64,000 nt of DNA from Blautia sp. MSJ-19 (GTDB lineage Bacteria > Bacillota > Clostridia > Lachnospirales > Lachnospiraceae): contig NZ_JAHLQA010000002.1 in NCBI RefSeq assembly GCF_018918125.1, positions 1 through 64,000 on the forward strand, written 5' to 3'. Each line of letters begins with the position of its first letter. The first letter of the stretch is position 1. Shown here one piece after another: positions 1 through 7,568 of the stretch. The position numbers were made by a program, and so were the translations under genes. The notes under the pieces were generated by a model. It was not told where the DNA came from and ran no database searches. It saw only the letters and a program-made list of their open reading frames with translations.

Positions 1-6
1 AGCCAT
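1..6 (-). CDS. 5' end of a minus-strand gene leaving the window
   Basis: Only the first two codons (Met-Ala, reading leftward from position 6) are inside the window. The start is supported by a very good Shine-Dalgarno AAGGAGG on the minus strand at 21-15, eight bases from the ATG. A minus-strand TATAAT lies at 51-46, and a perfect 5-bp inverted repeat (61-75) sits about where its -35 would be. The product cannot be named. Confidence 0.6.
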
Positions 7-99
7 TTGTGAATCCTCCTTGGTAATTTTGTTTGTGGTGAACTTATTATACCTAAAGGGAGAGCATTTGGCTCTATTTATTTTTAATATTCAATTTAC

Positions 100-240
100 A
101 CCATTATACGGGCATAACCTGTTATATTAAGATACTGGCATCGATATATACATCTGACGTGTTTTCCGATGCCAGATATGTTTGTTATATTAAGATATTG
201 GCATCGATATGAACACCTGACCTGTTTTTAGATGCAGAAA
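100..240. repeat. 63-bp tandem repeat cluster, left copy
   Basis: Two units start at CATCGATAT (139 and 202), exactly 63 bases apart, and are preceded by the last ~40 bases of a third. The first unit contains an 8-bp inverted repeat, TGGCATCG at 136-143 and CGATGCCA further on, so it can fold into a hairpin with a ~22-base loop. The cluster ends in GATGCAGAA. The same unit length, palindrome position and end motif recur at 61636-61924. No gene is seen here. Confidence 0.8.
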
Positions 241-336
241 GATAATATAAATGTTATTAGTTGCTTCATTTGCAGTAATTAATTGTGAACAGTAATTATT
301 AATCAAATTGGTCTTACCAAAAAATAAAATCACCCA

Positions 337-365
337 TTGACAAACGGAAAACGTGTGGATATAAT
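337..365 (+). promoter_or_regulatory. thrS promoter
   Basis: TTGACA (337-342), a 17-bp spacer and TATAAT (360-365) form a consensus sigma-A promoter. Transcription should start near 372, just ahead of the T-box leader. Confidence 0.85.
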
Positions 366-371
366 GAACTA

Positions 372-640
372 CAGAATAAATGAAAAACACGTTGACGAGA
401 AGAGTAAACTGTGGAAGGCTCCAGAGAGGAATACATTTGCTGAGAGTATTTCAGCGGGAAGCAGTCGAAGACCATCTCCGAGTGGCCCTAATCCGGTCCG
501 GTGATTCCGTTATCATCTTATAAGAGTGGCTGAAGCTGCCGTATGACAGTTACAGCAAGCAGGGTGGAACCGCGAGTATTGTATAATATGATCATATTCG
601 TCCCTTACAGTGCAGAGATGTATTGTAAGGGACTTTTTTT
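372..640 (+). promoter_or_regulatory. T-box riboswitch of thrS
   Basis: The leader has the AGAGAG bulge motif of stem I near 423-428, a specifier-loop context GAAG-ACC-A with the Thr codon ACC at 471-473, and the T-box sequence AGGGTGGAACCGCG at 561-574. It ends in a terminator: a 10-bp stem (600-633) followed by seven T. Uncharged tRNA-Thr should bind and favour antitermination, raising thrS expression. The specifier is read from the motif context, not from a folded model. Confidence 0.93.
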
Positions 641-722
641 GATACCAGGTAGGATTGTGAGAGTGCATAGCACGGAGCAATCCGTAGGTATCATGATGTT
701 ATAGGTGGAGGCTTTAGCCTCC
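641..722 (+). other. two extra hairpins between T-box terminator and thrS
   Basis: After the T-box terminator, 641-693 can pair as GATACC with GGTATC (outer) and GGATTGT with GCAATCC (inner). A second hairpin, GGAGGCT-TTA-GCCTCC, lies at about 706-722. Neither is followed by a T-run, so neither looks like a terminator. They may be mRNA 5'-stabilising or processing structures; their role is unknown. Confidence 0.5.
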
Positions 723-790
723 AGCGTCCTTACTCGTCCCTGTGGAAAACTTACAAAATTTTTATTCAAACACAAAAGGAGTTCAAAACT

Positions 791-2752
791 ATGATCATCA
801 CACTGAAAGACGGATCCCAAAAAGAATATTCCGAAGCAAAATCCGTAATTGACATCGCTTATGACATCAGCGAAGGACTGGCACGCGCCGCATGTGCAGG
901 AGAAGTAAACGGAGAGGTTGTAGACCTTCGTACAGTTCTTGACAGCGACTGCGAACTGAACATTCTGACAGCTAAGGACGAGAAAGGACTTGCTGTTCTT
1001 CGTCATACAGCTTCCCACGTACTTGCACAGGCAGTACAGAACTTATACCCGGAAGCAAAAGTTGCCATCGGACCTTCTATTGATACAGGATTTTATTATG
1101 ATTTCGATCACGAGCCGTTCTCCCGTGAGGACCTCGATGCGATCGAAAAAGAAATGAAGAAGATCATCAAAAAAGGCGCAAAGATTGAACGGTTCACCAA
1201 ATCCAGAGAAGATGCAATTGCATACTTCAAAGAGAAAAACGAGCCTTACAAAGTAGAACTGATCGAAGACCTTCCGGAAGATGCAGAAATCTCCTTCTAT
1301 TCACAGGGCGACTGGACAGATCTCTGTGCAGGACCGCACCTGATGAGCGTAAAACCTGTCAAAGCATTCAAACTTCTCTCTTCTTCCAGCGCATACTGGA
1401 GAGGCAGTGAGAAGAACGCCATGCTGACACGTATCTACGGAACAGCATATGCTACAAAGGACGAGCTCAAAGAACATCTGGAGCAGATGGAAGAAGCCAA
1501 GAAACGTGACCACAACAAACTTGGCCGTGAGATGAAGATTTTCACAACTGTAGATGTGATCGGACAGGGACTTCCGCTGATCATGCCAAATGGTGTCATC
1601 ATGATGCAGGAACTGCAGAGATGGATCGAGGATGAGGAGACAAAACGTGGTTACGTAAGAACCAAGACTCCTCTGATGGCAAAGAGCGACCTCTACAAGA
1701 TCTCCGGACACTGGGATCATTACAAAGACGGTATGTTCGTTCTCGGCGATGAAGAGAAGGACAAAGAAGTATATGCACTTCGTCCGATGACATGCCCGTT
1801 CCAGTACTATGTATACAAAGCAGAACAGCACAGCTACCGTGACCTGCCGATCCGTCTCGGCGAGACATCCACACTGTTCCGTAACGAGGATTCCGGTGAG
1901 ATGCACGGCCTGACACGAGTTCGTCAGTTTACAATTTCTGAAGGACATCTGATCGTAAGACCAGACCAGATGGTAAAAGAATTCAAAGACTGTATCGCAC
2001 TTGCACAGTACTGCCTGCAGGTTCTCGGTGTTGAGGAAGATGTAACCTACCATCTGTCCAAATGGGATCCTACAAACAAAGAGAAATACATCGGTGATCC
2101 GGAAGTATGGGAAGAGACAGAAGGACATATCCGTCAGATGCTCGAAGAACTGAACATTCCGTTCACAGAGGATGTCGGAGAAGCTGCTTTCTACGGACCA
2201 AAAGTCGACATCAATGCAAAGAACGTATACGGCAAAGAAGATACCATGATCACAATTCAGTGGGATGCTCTTCTGGCAGAACAGTTCGATATGTACTACA
2301 TCGATGAAAACGGCGAGAAGAAACGTCCGTACATCATCCACCGTACATCCATGGGATGCTATGAGAGAACACTTGCATGGCTGATTGAGAAATATGCCGG
2401 TATGTTCCCGACATGGCTGTGCCCGGAACAGGTTCGTGTGATTCCGATCTCCGAGAAATTCAACGCTTATGCTGACAAAGTAGAAGCACAGATGAAAGAA
2501 GAAGGAATCCGCTGCTCCGTTGACAGACGTTCTGAGAAGATGGGATACAAGATCCGTGAAGCACGTCTTGAAAGAGTTCCATACATGCTCGTTGTTGGTG
2601 CCAAAGAAGAGGAAGAGGGCAAAGTTTCCGTAAGAAGCCGTTACCTTGGCGATGAAGGAATGAAAGACCTCGGAGATTTCATGAGTGCGATCAAAGAAGA
2701 AATCAAGAACAAAACGATCCGCAAGATCGAAGTTCAGGAAGAGAAAAAATAA
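791..2752 (+). CDS. thrS: threonyl-tRNA synthetase
   Basis: Charges tRNA-Thr with threonine in the cytoplasm. The 653-residue length is normal. Order: TGS domain (about 1-60), editing domain with the HTASH motif (H72, H76), class II catalytic core with the zinc-binding Cys of the MTCPF motif (C335), and a C-terminal anticodon-binding domain (about 545-640). The start is preceded by AAAGGAG. It is transcribed alone, under the T-box leader upstream and with a strong terminator 22 bases after the stop. Confidence 0.98.
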   Translation: MIITLKDGSQKEYSEAKSVIDIAYDISEGLARAACAGEVNGEVVDLRTVLDSDCELNILTAKDEKGLAVLRHTASHVLAQAVQNLYPEAKVAIGPSIDTGFYYDFDHEPFSREDLDAIEKEMKKIIKKGAKIERFTKSREDAIAYFKEKNEPYKVELIEDLPEDAEISFYSQGDWTDLCAGPHLMSVKPVKAFKLLSSSSAYWRGSEKNAMLTRIYGTAYATKDELKEHLEQMEEAKKRDHNKLGREMKIFTTVDVIGQGLPLIMPNGVIMMQELQRWIEDEETKRGYVRTKTPLMAKSDLYKISGHWDHYKDGMFVLGDEEKDKEVYALRPMTCPFQYYVYKAEQHSYRDLPIRLGETSTLFRNEDSGEMHGLTRVRQFTISEGHLIVRPDQMVKEFKDCIALAQYCLQVLGVEEDVTYHLSKWDPTNKEKYIGDPEVWEETEGHIRQMLEELNIPFTEDVGEAAFYGPKVDINAKNVYGKEDTMITIQWDALLAEQFDMYYIDENGEKKRPYIIHRTSMGCYERTLAWLIEKYAGMFPTWLCPEQVRVIPISEKFNAYADKVEAQMKEEGIRCSVDRRSEKMGYKIREARLERVPYMLVVGAKEEEEGKVSVRSRYLGDEGMKDLGDFMSAIKEEIKNKTIRKIEVQEEKK

Positions 2753-2773
2753 TAAATAACCAATGTTTTATCG

Positions 2774-2814
2774 AAAGAGAGGATGCGAAGTCCTCTCTTT
2801 CTTTTTGTTTTTTT
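2774..2814 (+). terminator. thrS terminator
   Basis: A perfect 10-bp stem AAAGAGAGGA/TCCTCTCTTT with a 7-base loop (2774-2800) is followed by a T-rich tail. Confidence 0.95.
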
Positions 2815-2851
2815 ACGAAAATTTCATTATAATGCAAAAACGTTTCTATTC

Positions 2852-2927
2852 TGTCGAAGGGGCACGAGAAGTTCTGGAGATACGACACCCTGTTTTGACA
2901 AAATCTGCATCCCCTGTCACCTATAAT
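2852..2927 (+). promoter_or_regulatory. Spo0A-type promoter of spoIIGA-sigE
   Basis: TTGACA (2895-2900) and TATAAT (2922-2927) are separated by 21 bp instead of 17. TGTCGAA, the 0A-box core, is at 2852-2858. The -35 itself reads TTTGACA, the complement of TGTCAAA, one base from a 0A box. Bacillus subtilis spoIIG has the same unusual long spacing and is activated by Spo0A~P. This assignment is by analogy. Confidence 0.75.
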
Positions 2928-3026
2928 GAGTTCACTTACCAAAGTGAAAGGATGATTACTGTTTGCAGGAAGTACTTTGTACCAGAGCGAACGGTAGAAG
3001 CTTTAGAGGCGGCAGGGGGCTTTTTT

Positions 3027-3875
3027 ATGTATCAGGAAGTATACATAGATGCTGTATTTGCTGCAAATCTTCTGATGGATTATATTCTGCTGAGACTTGC
3101 AGGAATCATACTTCAGTATCAGGGGAGCAGACGCAGATGTCTGGCAGCGGCGGCAGCAGGAGCTGTTTTTTCCAGTCTGAGTCTTTATGCACCAATGGAA
3201 ATGCCGGTGGTTTCGGCAGGTATACAGGCAATCTGTGCAGCGGGAATGCTGTGGATCGCATATCGGATTCACGGCTGGCGACAGCTTACAGGAGCAGTTG
3301 CACTTTTTTATGGGATGACATTTCTGACAGGAGGTTTCTGGACTGCACTATGCCGAAGAGGAAACATGACGCTCCTGGTTTTTATTCTGTGTGCGGCAGG
3401 TACGTATGTGTTCCTGAGTCTTGTGATCTTTCTGGCAGAACGAACAAAACGATCCCGTGAACATCTGTATCCCGTTTTACTGAAATATCAGGGAAAAGAA
3501 TACACGACTTATGGGCTGTATGATACTGGAAATCTGTTGGTGGATTCTGTGACAGAAACACCTGTTTCTGTGGTGGATTCAGAAGTCCTGAAAAATCTGC
3601 TTCCAGAAGAGCTGGCAGAAAAACTGAGATACCTGCAGGAGAAACCAGAGGAGCTGAAAAGTACAGAGATTGCTGATCTGAAACCGCATTATTTGTCCTT
3701 CCGGACCGTAGGACGGGAAATGCAGATGTTTCTGACAGTGACCATAGAGGATCTTTGTATTCAGACTCCGGGAGAGCGGATTCACATATCCGAACCGGTG
3801 CTTGCTGTGTCATCAGAACCTTTTGCTTTTGGAAAGGAATACAAAGTGATATTGAATTCCAGATTATTGCATTAG
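3027..3875 (+). CDS. spoIIGA: sporulation sigma-E factor processing peptidase SpoIIGA
   Basis: Membrane aspartic protease that removes the pro-sequence of sigma-E in the mother cell, known to be triggered by the forespore signal SpoIIR. The N-terminal half is hydrophobic with about five membrane segments. The C-terminal protease domain holds the DTGN motif with catalytic Asp at about residue 166. Length 282 aa from the ATG at 3027, chosen because it follows an AGGGGG site and begins with the conserved MYQEVYIDAVF; in-frame upstream codons run into the promoter and terminator. sigE starts 12 bases after the stop. Confidence 0.95.
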   Translation: MYQEVYIDAVFAANLLMDYILLRLAGIILQYQGSRRRCLAAAAAGAVFSSLSLYAPMEMPVVSAGIQAICAAGMLWIAYRIHGWRQLTGAVALFYGMTFLTGGFWTALCRRGNMTLLVFILCAAGTYVFLSLVIFLAERTKRSREHLYPVLLKYQGKEYTTYGLYDTGNLLVDSVTETPVSVVDSEVLKNLLPEELAEKLRYLQEKPEELKSTEIADLKPHYLSFRTVGREMQMFLTVTIEDLCIQTPGERIHISEPVLAVSSEPFAFGKEYKVILNSRLLH

Positions 3876-3887
3876 GAGGGGCAGGAT

Positions 3888-4619
3888 ATGAGCAGATCGG
3901 CAGCAGAGGTGGACTATCGTCCGTTTCAGGTTTTTCAGAAATTAGTTCTTTCAAGATCGAGAGAACTTTATTATATTGGAGGAAGTGACGTGCTTCCGGC
4001 ACCATTGGAGCCAAAGAGGGAAGCATATGTGATAAGCAAACTGAAAACAGACCAGGAACAGGAGGCAAGATCTCTGCTGATCGAACATAATCTCAGGCTG
4101 GTGGTCTATATTGCACGGAAATTTGATAACACAGGAGTCGGGGTGGAGGATCTGATCTCAATTGGGACGATTGGACTGATCAAGGCGATCAATACATTTA
4201 ATCCGGTGAAAAATATCAAGCTTGCCACGTATGCGTCAAGATGTATTGAAAATGAGATCCTGATGTATCTTCGGCGTAACAGTAAGACCAGAATGGAGGT
4301 TTCTATTGATGAACCGCTGAATGTAGACTGGGATGGAAATGAGCTTCTTCTGTCAGATATTCTCGGAACAGATGAAGATGTGATCTCCAGAAGGCTGGAG
4401 GATGAAGTGGAAATCACACTTCTTGCAAAGGCAATCAGTAAACTGTCGCCAAGAGAGCAGACCATCATCCGACTGAGGTTCGGATTGAATAATGCGGATG
4501 GTAAAGAAAAAACACAGAAAGAAGTGGCGGATCTTCTGGGAATCTCACAGTCCTATATTTCACGACTTGAAAAAAGGATAATGAAACGTTTAAAAAAGGA
4601 AATTGTAAAGTATGAGTAG
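3888..4619 (+). CDS. sigE: RNA polymerase sporulation sigma factor SigE (pro-sigma-E)
   Basis: Early mother-cell sigma factor, made as an inactive precursor. Residues 1-30 form the pro-region, ending near the [13 protein letters not shown] segment typical of SigE. Sigma-70 region 2 (about 60-135) and region 4 with a helix-turn-helix (about 185-235) follow. Length 243 aa. It is co-transcribed with spoIIGA. Unlike Bacillus and many clostridia, sigG does not follow; cwlD does. Confidence 0.97.
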   Translation: MSRSAAEVDYRPFQVFQKLVLSRSRELYYIGGSDVLPAPLEPKREAYVISKLKTDQEQEARSLLIEHNLRLVVYIARKFDNTGVGVEDLISIGTIGLIKAINTFNPVKNIKLATYASRCIENEILMYLRRNSKTRMEVSIDEPLNVDWDGNELLLSDILGTDEDVISRRLEDEVEITLLAKAISKLSPREQTIIRLRFGLNNADGKEKTQKEVADLLGISQSYISRLEKRIMKRLKKEIVKYE

Positions 4620-4678
4620 GTGGTAGAAAAACATCTCTTTGCATATACATAGAGGGAATATACGAAGAGGTGTTCTTT

Positions 4679-5416
4679 ATGAAACTGAAAAAATACAGAA
4701 TAGAGATGATCATGGCCTGTCTGCTGTTGGTGTGCTTTTACCTTCTGTCCAGACAGGCTGCTGTTGTTTCTGTCCAGATGACAACAGATCAGGAAAAAGG
4801 GAAAAACAGTGAAGGGCAGGTGCAGGAAAATGCAGGGCGAAAACTGATTCTTGTGGATCCGGGACATGGAGAAAGTGACCCGGGGATGATTGGTGTTGGC
4901 GGTCTTGAAGAAAAAGGGATCAATCTTTCAATATCACTTTTGTTAAAAGAAAATCTTGAGAGGCGTGGGTACTCTGTGGTGATGACCAGAGATACAGACA
5001 AAGGGCTTTATGATGCTTCTTCAAACAATAAGAAAGCACAGGATATGCAGAGACGTGTGGCTCTGATCAGCGAGAAATCTCCACTTTTGTCTGTAAGCAT
5101 CCATCAGAACAGCTATCAGGATCCGGCAGTGCATGGACCACAGGTGTTTTATTATGAAAGTTCGTCAGAAGGGAAAAAACTGGCGGAGGCGATTCAGGGG
5201 AGTCTGAATGAAAAACTGGAAGTGGATCGTCAGAGAGAGATTAAAGGAAATACCAGTTACTATCTTTTAAAAAGAAGTCAGGGAACACTTGTGATCGTAG
5301 AATGTGGATTTCTTACAAATCCAGATGAAGCGGCAAAACTTCAGACGGAGTCTTATCAGAAAAAAGTTGCGGATGCAATCGCGGATGGGGTAGATCATTA
5401 TCTGGAGATACAATAA
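4679..5416 (+). CDS. cwlD: N-acetylmuramoyl-L-alanine amidase CwlD
   Basis: Spore cortex amidase needed to make muramic-delta-lactam, the germination mark in cortex peptidoglycan. A signal anchor (about residues 8-24) is followed by an Amidase_3 domain. Zinc ligands are visible in DPGHGE, GLEEKGINL and SIHQNS, and the catalytic Glu in VECGF. The ATG at 4679 is preferred over a GTG at 4670 because GAAGAGG lies eight bases ahead of it. It lies 59 bases after sigE and is probably sigma-E dependent, but no clear sigma-E promoter could be fixed. Confidence 0.93.
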   Translation: MKLKKYRIEMIMACLLLVCFYLLSRQAAVVSVQMTTDQEKGKNSEGQVQENAGRKLILVDPGHGESDPGMIGVGGLEEKGINLSISLLLKENLERRGYSVVMTRDTDKGLYDASSNNKKAQDMQRRVALISEKSPLLSVSIHQNSYQDPAVHGPQVFYYESSSEGKKLAEAIQGSLNEKLEVDRQREIKGNTSYYLLKRSQGTLVIVECGFLTNPDEAAKLQTESYQKKVADAIADGVDHYLEIQ

Positions 5417-5468
5417 TGCAGAAAAAAGTGTAAATATTGTGAAAAGTTCTGAAATACCGGAAGTTTGT

Positions 5469-5532
5469 TTGCCATAAGAAAGTTCCTTTGTTATACTGTC
5501 TCTGTATGAGCAGAAAATTATTCATACAGAGA
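5469..5532 (+). promoter_or_regulatory. promoter with 11-bp inverted repeat at +1
   Basis: TTGCCA (5469-5474), 17-bp spacer, TATACT (5492-5497). A perfect inverted repeat TCTCTGTATGA/TCATACAGAGA (5499-5509 and 5522-5532) begins two bases after the -10. It could be a repressor operator or a 5' hairpin. Confidence 0.65.
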
Positions 5533-5552
5533 GTTTGTAGTGAGGTAGTAAA

Positions 5553-7568
5553 ATGGCAGGTGTGATTTATCTGATACTGAGTCTGCTGACTGGAAAGGAA
5601 CTGGCAGAGATTTTGTTATTTGCAGGAAAATCCGGTTCAGATGTAAACAGCGGAACAGAAAAAAACGTTACATATAATACTATATGGATTCTGCTGGCGG
5701 CAGCATTTGGTATGGGAACACTGGTATTTGGCTGGGGAACCTATATGATTTCCTGGGCGGCCAGTGAACTGGGGGCATCGAAACCTCTGATCTGGGGAGA
5801 TGCAGCAGTGATGTTGGCGGCAGTTGTAATACTGGGGATGATATATCGAAGACGCTATCATGCAAATAGAACAGTGCTGACATCGGCGGATCGAAAGCTG
5901 ATTGCGGATAAAAACTTTTTTCATAAAGAGCTGATACTGGCAGGTATTCTGCTTGTGTTCAGTACGGTGATGATGTTTTATGTGTTTTTCATAAAAGACG
6001 GAGTACTGTACAGCGGTTTTACTGTCTATGGAGATTATGCACCACATACTGCGATGATGCGCTCATTTTCGCGACAGAATAATTTCCCTACACAGTATCC
6101 TCATTTTGGAGGTCAGGATGTAAAATATCATTTCATGTTTCAGTTTTTTGTGGGAAATCTGGAATTTCTGGGAATCCGTATGGATATTGCCTATAATACA
6201 GTAAGTGTCCTGGCACTTGCAGGTTTTTTGATGCTTCTGTACTGCATTGCCAGACGCTTGACCGGAAGTCTGGCAACCGGCGTTATGACGGTCGTATTGT
6301 TCTTTTTCCGCAGTTCCCTTTCTTTTTTCCGCTTTGTTGCAGAACATTTACTTGCAGGGAATCTGTGGGAGACACTGAAAACAAATACGACATTTATTGG
6401 GTATACTACAAATGAAAACTGGGGACTCTGGAATTTCAATGTTTATCTGAATCAGAGACATCTGGCATTTGGACTTCTGATCGTGGCACTGGTATTATGG
6501 ATATTTCTGGACTGGCTGGATGCAGGTTGTGCAGACACGGCAACCGGTGGAAAATGGTTCCTCAATCGCTTTTTTACAAAAAGAGCCTGGATCTGCAGAT
6601 GTCCGGAAAATGCGCTTATGGCAGGAATGTTTCTGGGGCTGACATCCTTCTGGAATGGGGCGGCAGTCATTGGCGGTTTGCTGATTCTTATGGGCTTTGC
6701 TGTTTTTTCAGATGGTAAACTGGATTATCTCATTCTTGCGGTTACGACAGTTGTATTTTCGGTGCTTCAGACCAAAATCTTTATCTGGGGAAATGCGGTG
6801 AGTCCTTCTTTTTATTGGGGATTTCTTGCGGAGAGAAAGACGCTGGTCGGAGTACTCTGGTATCTGTTGCAGATGAGCGGAATCTTTTTTATCGGTGCGG
6901 GAGTTCTGCTGTATTTCATAAAAGAAAGAAAACAGAGGGCAGCGTTGATAAGCTTTCTGTTTCCGACAGTATTTGCGTTCTGTGCATCTCTGACTCCGGA
7001 CATTGCGGTGAATCATAAATATATCATGATCTCATATGCATTTCTGGCAATGTTCTGGGCATGGGCAGCTGTGAGCATGTTTCGCGGGAAAATGTGGCAG
7101 AGGATTCTGGCTGTGTTGCTCGTGTTTTGTCTGACCGTTACAGGAGTGTATGATTTTGTGGTCATTTTGAGAAACAACGGGGAAGGACACCGGGTAACAG
7201 TAAATATGGAAAGTGAACTGACAGACTGGCTGTCAGAAAATCTGACACATGACGATCTGATCCTGACTCCGGAATACAGCATCAATGAGGTGACGATGTC
7301 AGGTGTGATGATGTATATGGGATGGCCATATTATGCATGGTCAGCCGGATATGATACATATTACAGGGCGGAGCAGGCAAAGACCATCTACAGTACGGAG
7401 GATGCAGAGGAGCTTCGCAGACTGGTCAGACAGGAGAAGATTACCTATATCCTGTTTGAAGAGGGCATGGAGTATGAGCAGGAGTACTGCAGGGAAGAGA
7501 CAATAGCCGGTACGTACAGGCTGGTGTATGAAACAGAAGATGGGAGAATAAGGATTTATGAAACCTGA
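5553..7568 (+). CDS. large polytopic membrane protein, GT-C glycosyltransferase-like
   Basis: 671 aa with a long series of hydrophobic segments. The loop containing YGDYAPHTAMMRSF and FGGQDVKYHFMFQFF resembles the first extracytoplasmic loop of GT-C fold glycosyltransferases, and its layout parallels the DUF2298 protein encoded next. The extracytoplasmic C-terminal part (about 560-671) is soluble and rich in Tyr/Glu. The substrate is unknown. The stop overlaps the next start by 11 bases, so the two are probably translationally coupled and may work together, possibly in transferring a lipid-linked sugar to a surface polymer. That function is inference. Confidence 0.6.
   Translation: MAGVIYLILSLLTGKELAEILLFAGKSGSDVNSGTEKNVTYNTIWILLAAAFGMGTLVFGWGTYMISWAASELGASKPLIWGDAAVMLAAVVILGMIYRRRYHANRTVLTSADRKLIADKNFFHKELILAGILLVFSTVMMFYVFFIKDGVLYSGFTVYGDYAPHTAMMRSFSRQNNFPTQYPHFGGQDVKYHFMFQFFVGNLEFLGIRMDIAYNTVSVLALAGFLMLLYCIARRLTGSLATGVMTVVLFFFRSSLSFFRFVAEHLLAGNLWETLKTNTTFIGYTTNENWGLWNFNVYLNQRHLAFGLLIVALVLWIFLDWLDAGCADTATGGKWFLNRFFTKRAWICRCPENALMAGMFLGLTSFWNGAAVIGGLLILMGFAVFSDGKLDYLILAVTTVVFSVLQTKIFIWGNAVSPSFYWGFLAERKTLVGVLWYLLQMSGIFFIGAGVLLYFIKERKQRAALISFLFPTVFAFCASLTPDIAVNHKYIMISYAFLAMFWAWAAVSMFRGKMWQRILAVLLVFCLTVTGVYDFVVILRNNGEGHRVTVNMESELTDWLSENLTHDDLILTPEYSINEVTMSGVMMYMGWPYYAWSAGYDTYYRAEQAKTIYSTEDAEELRRLVRQEKITYILFEEGMEYEQEYCREETIAGTYRLVYETEDGRIRIYET

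Noticed and set aside
1301-2341. 346-codon open frame on the minus strand inside thrS
   Set aside because: It is antisense to a clear synthetase gene, has no RBS and no recognisable motif; long antisense frames arise from the codon bias of the real gene.
2763-3026. N-terminal extension of SpoIIGA by 88 codons
   Set aside because: The extension would read through the thrS terminator and the spoIIG promoter; the internal ATG with AGGGGG matches the family start.
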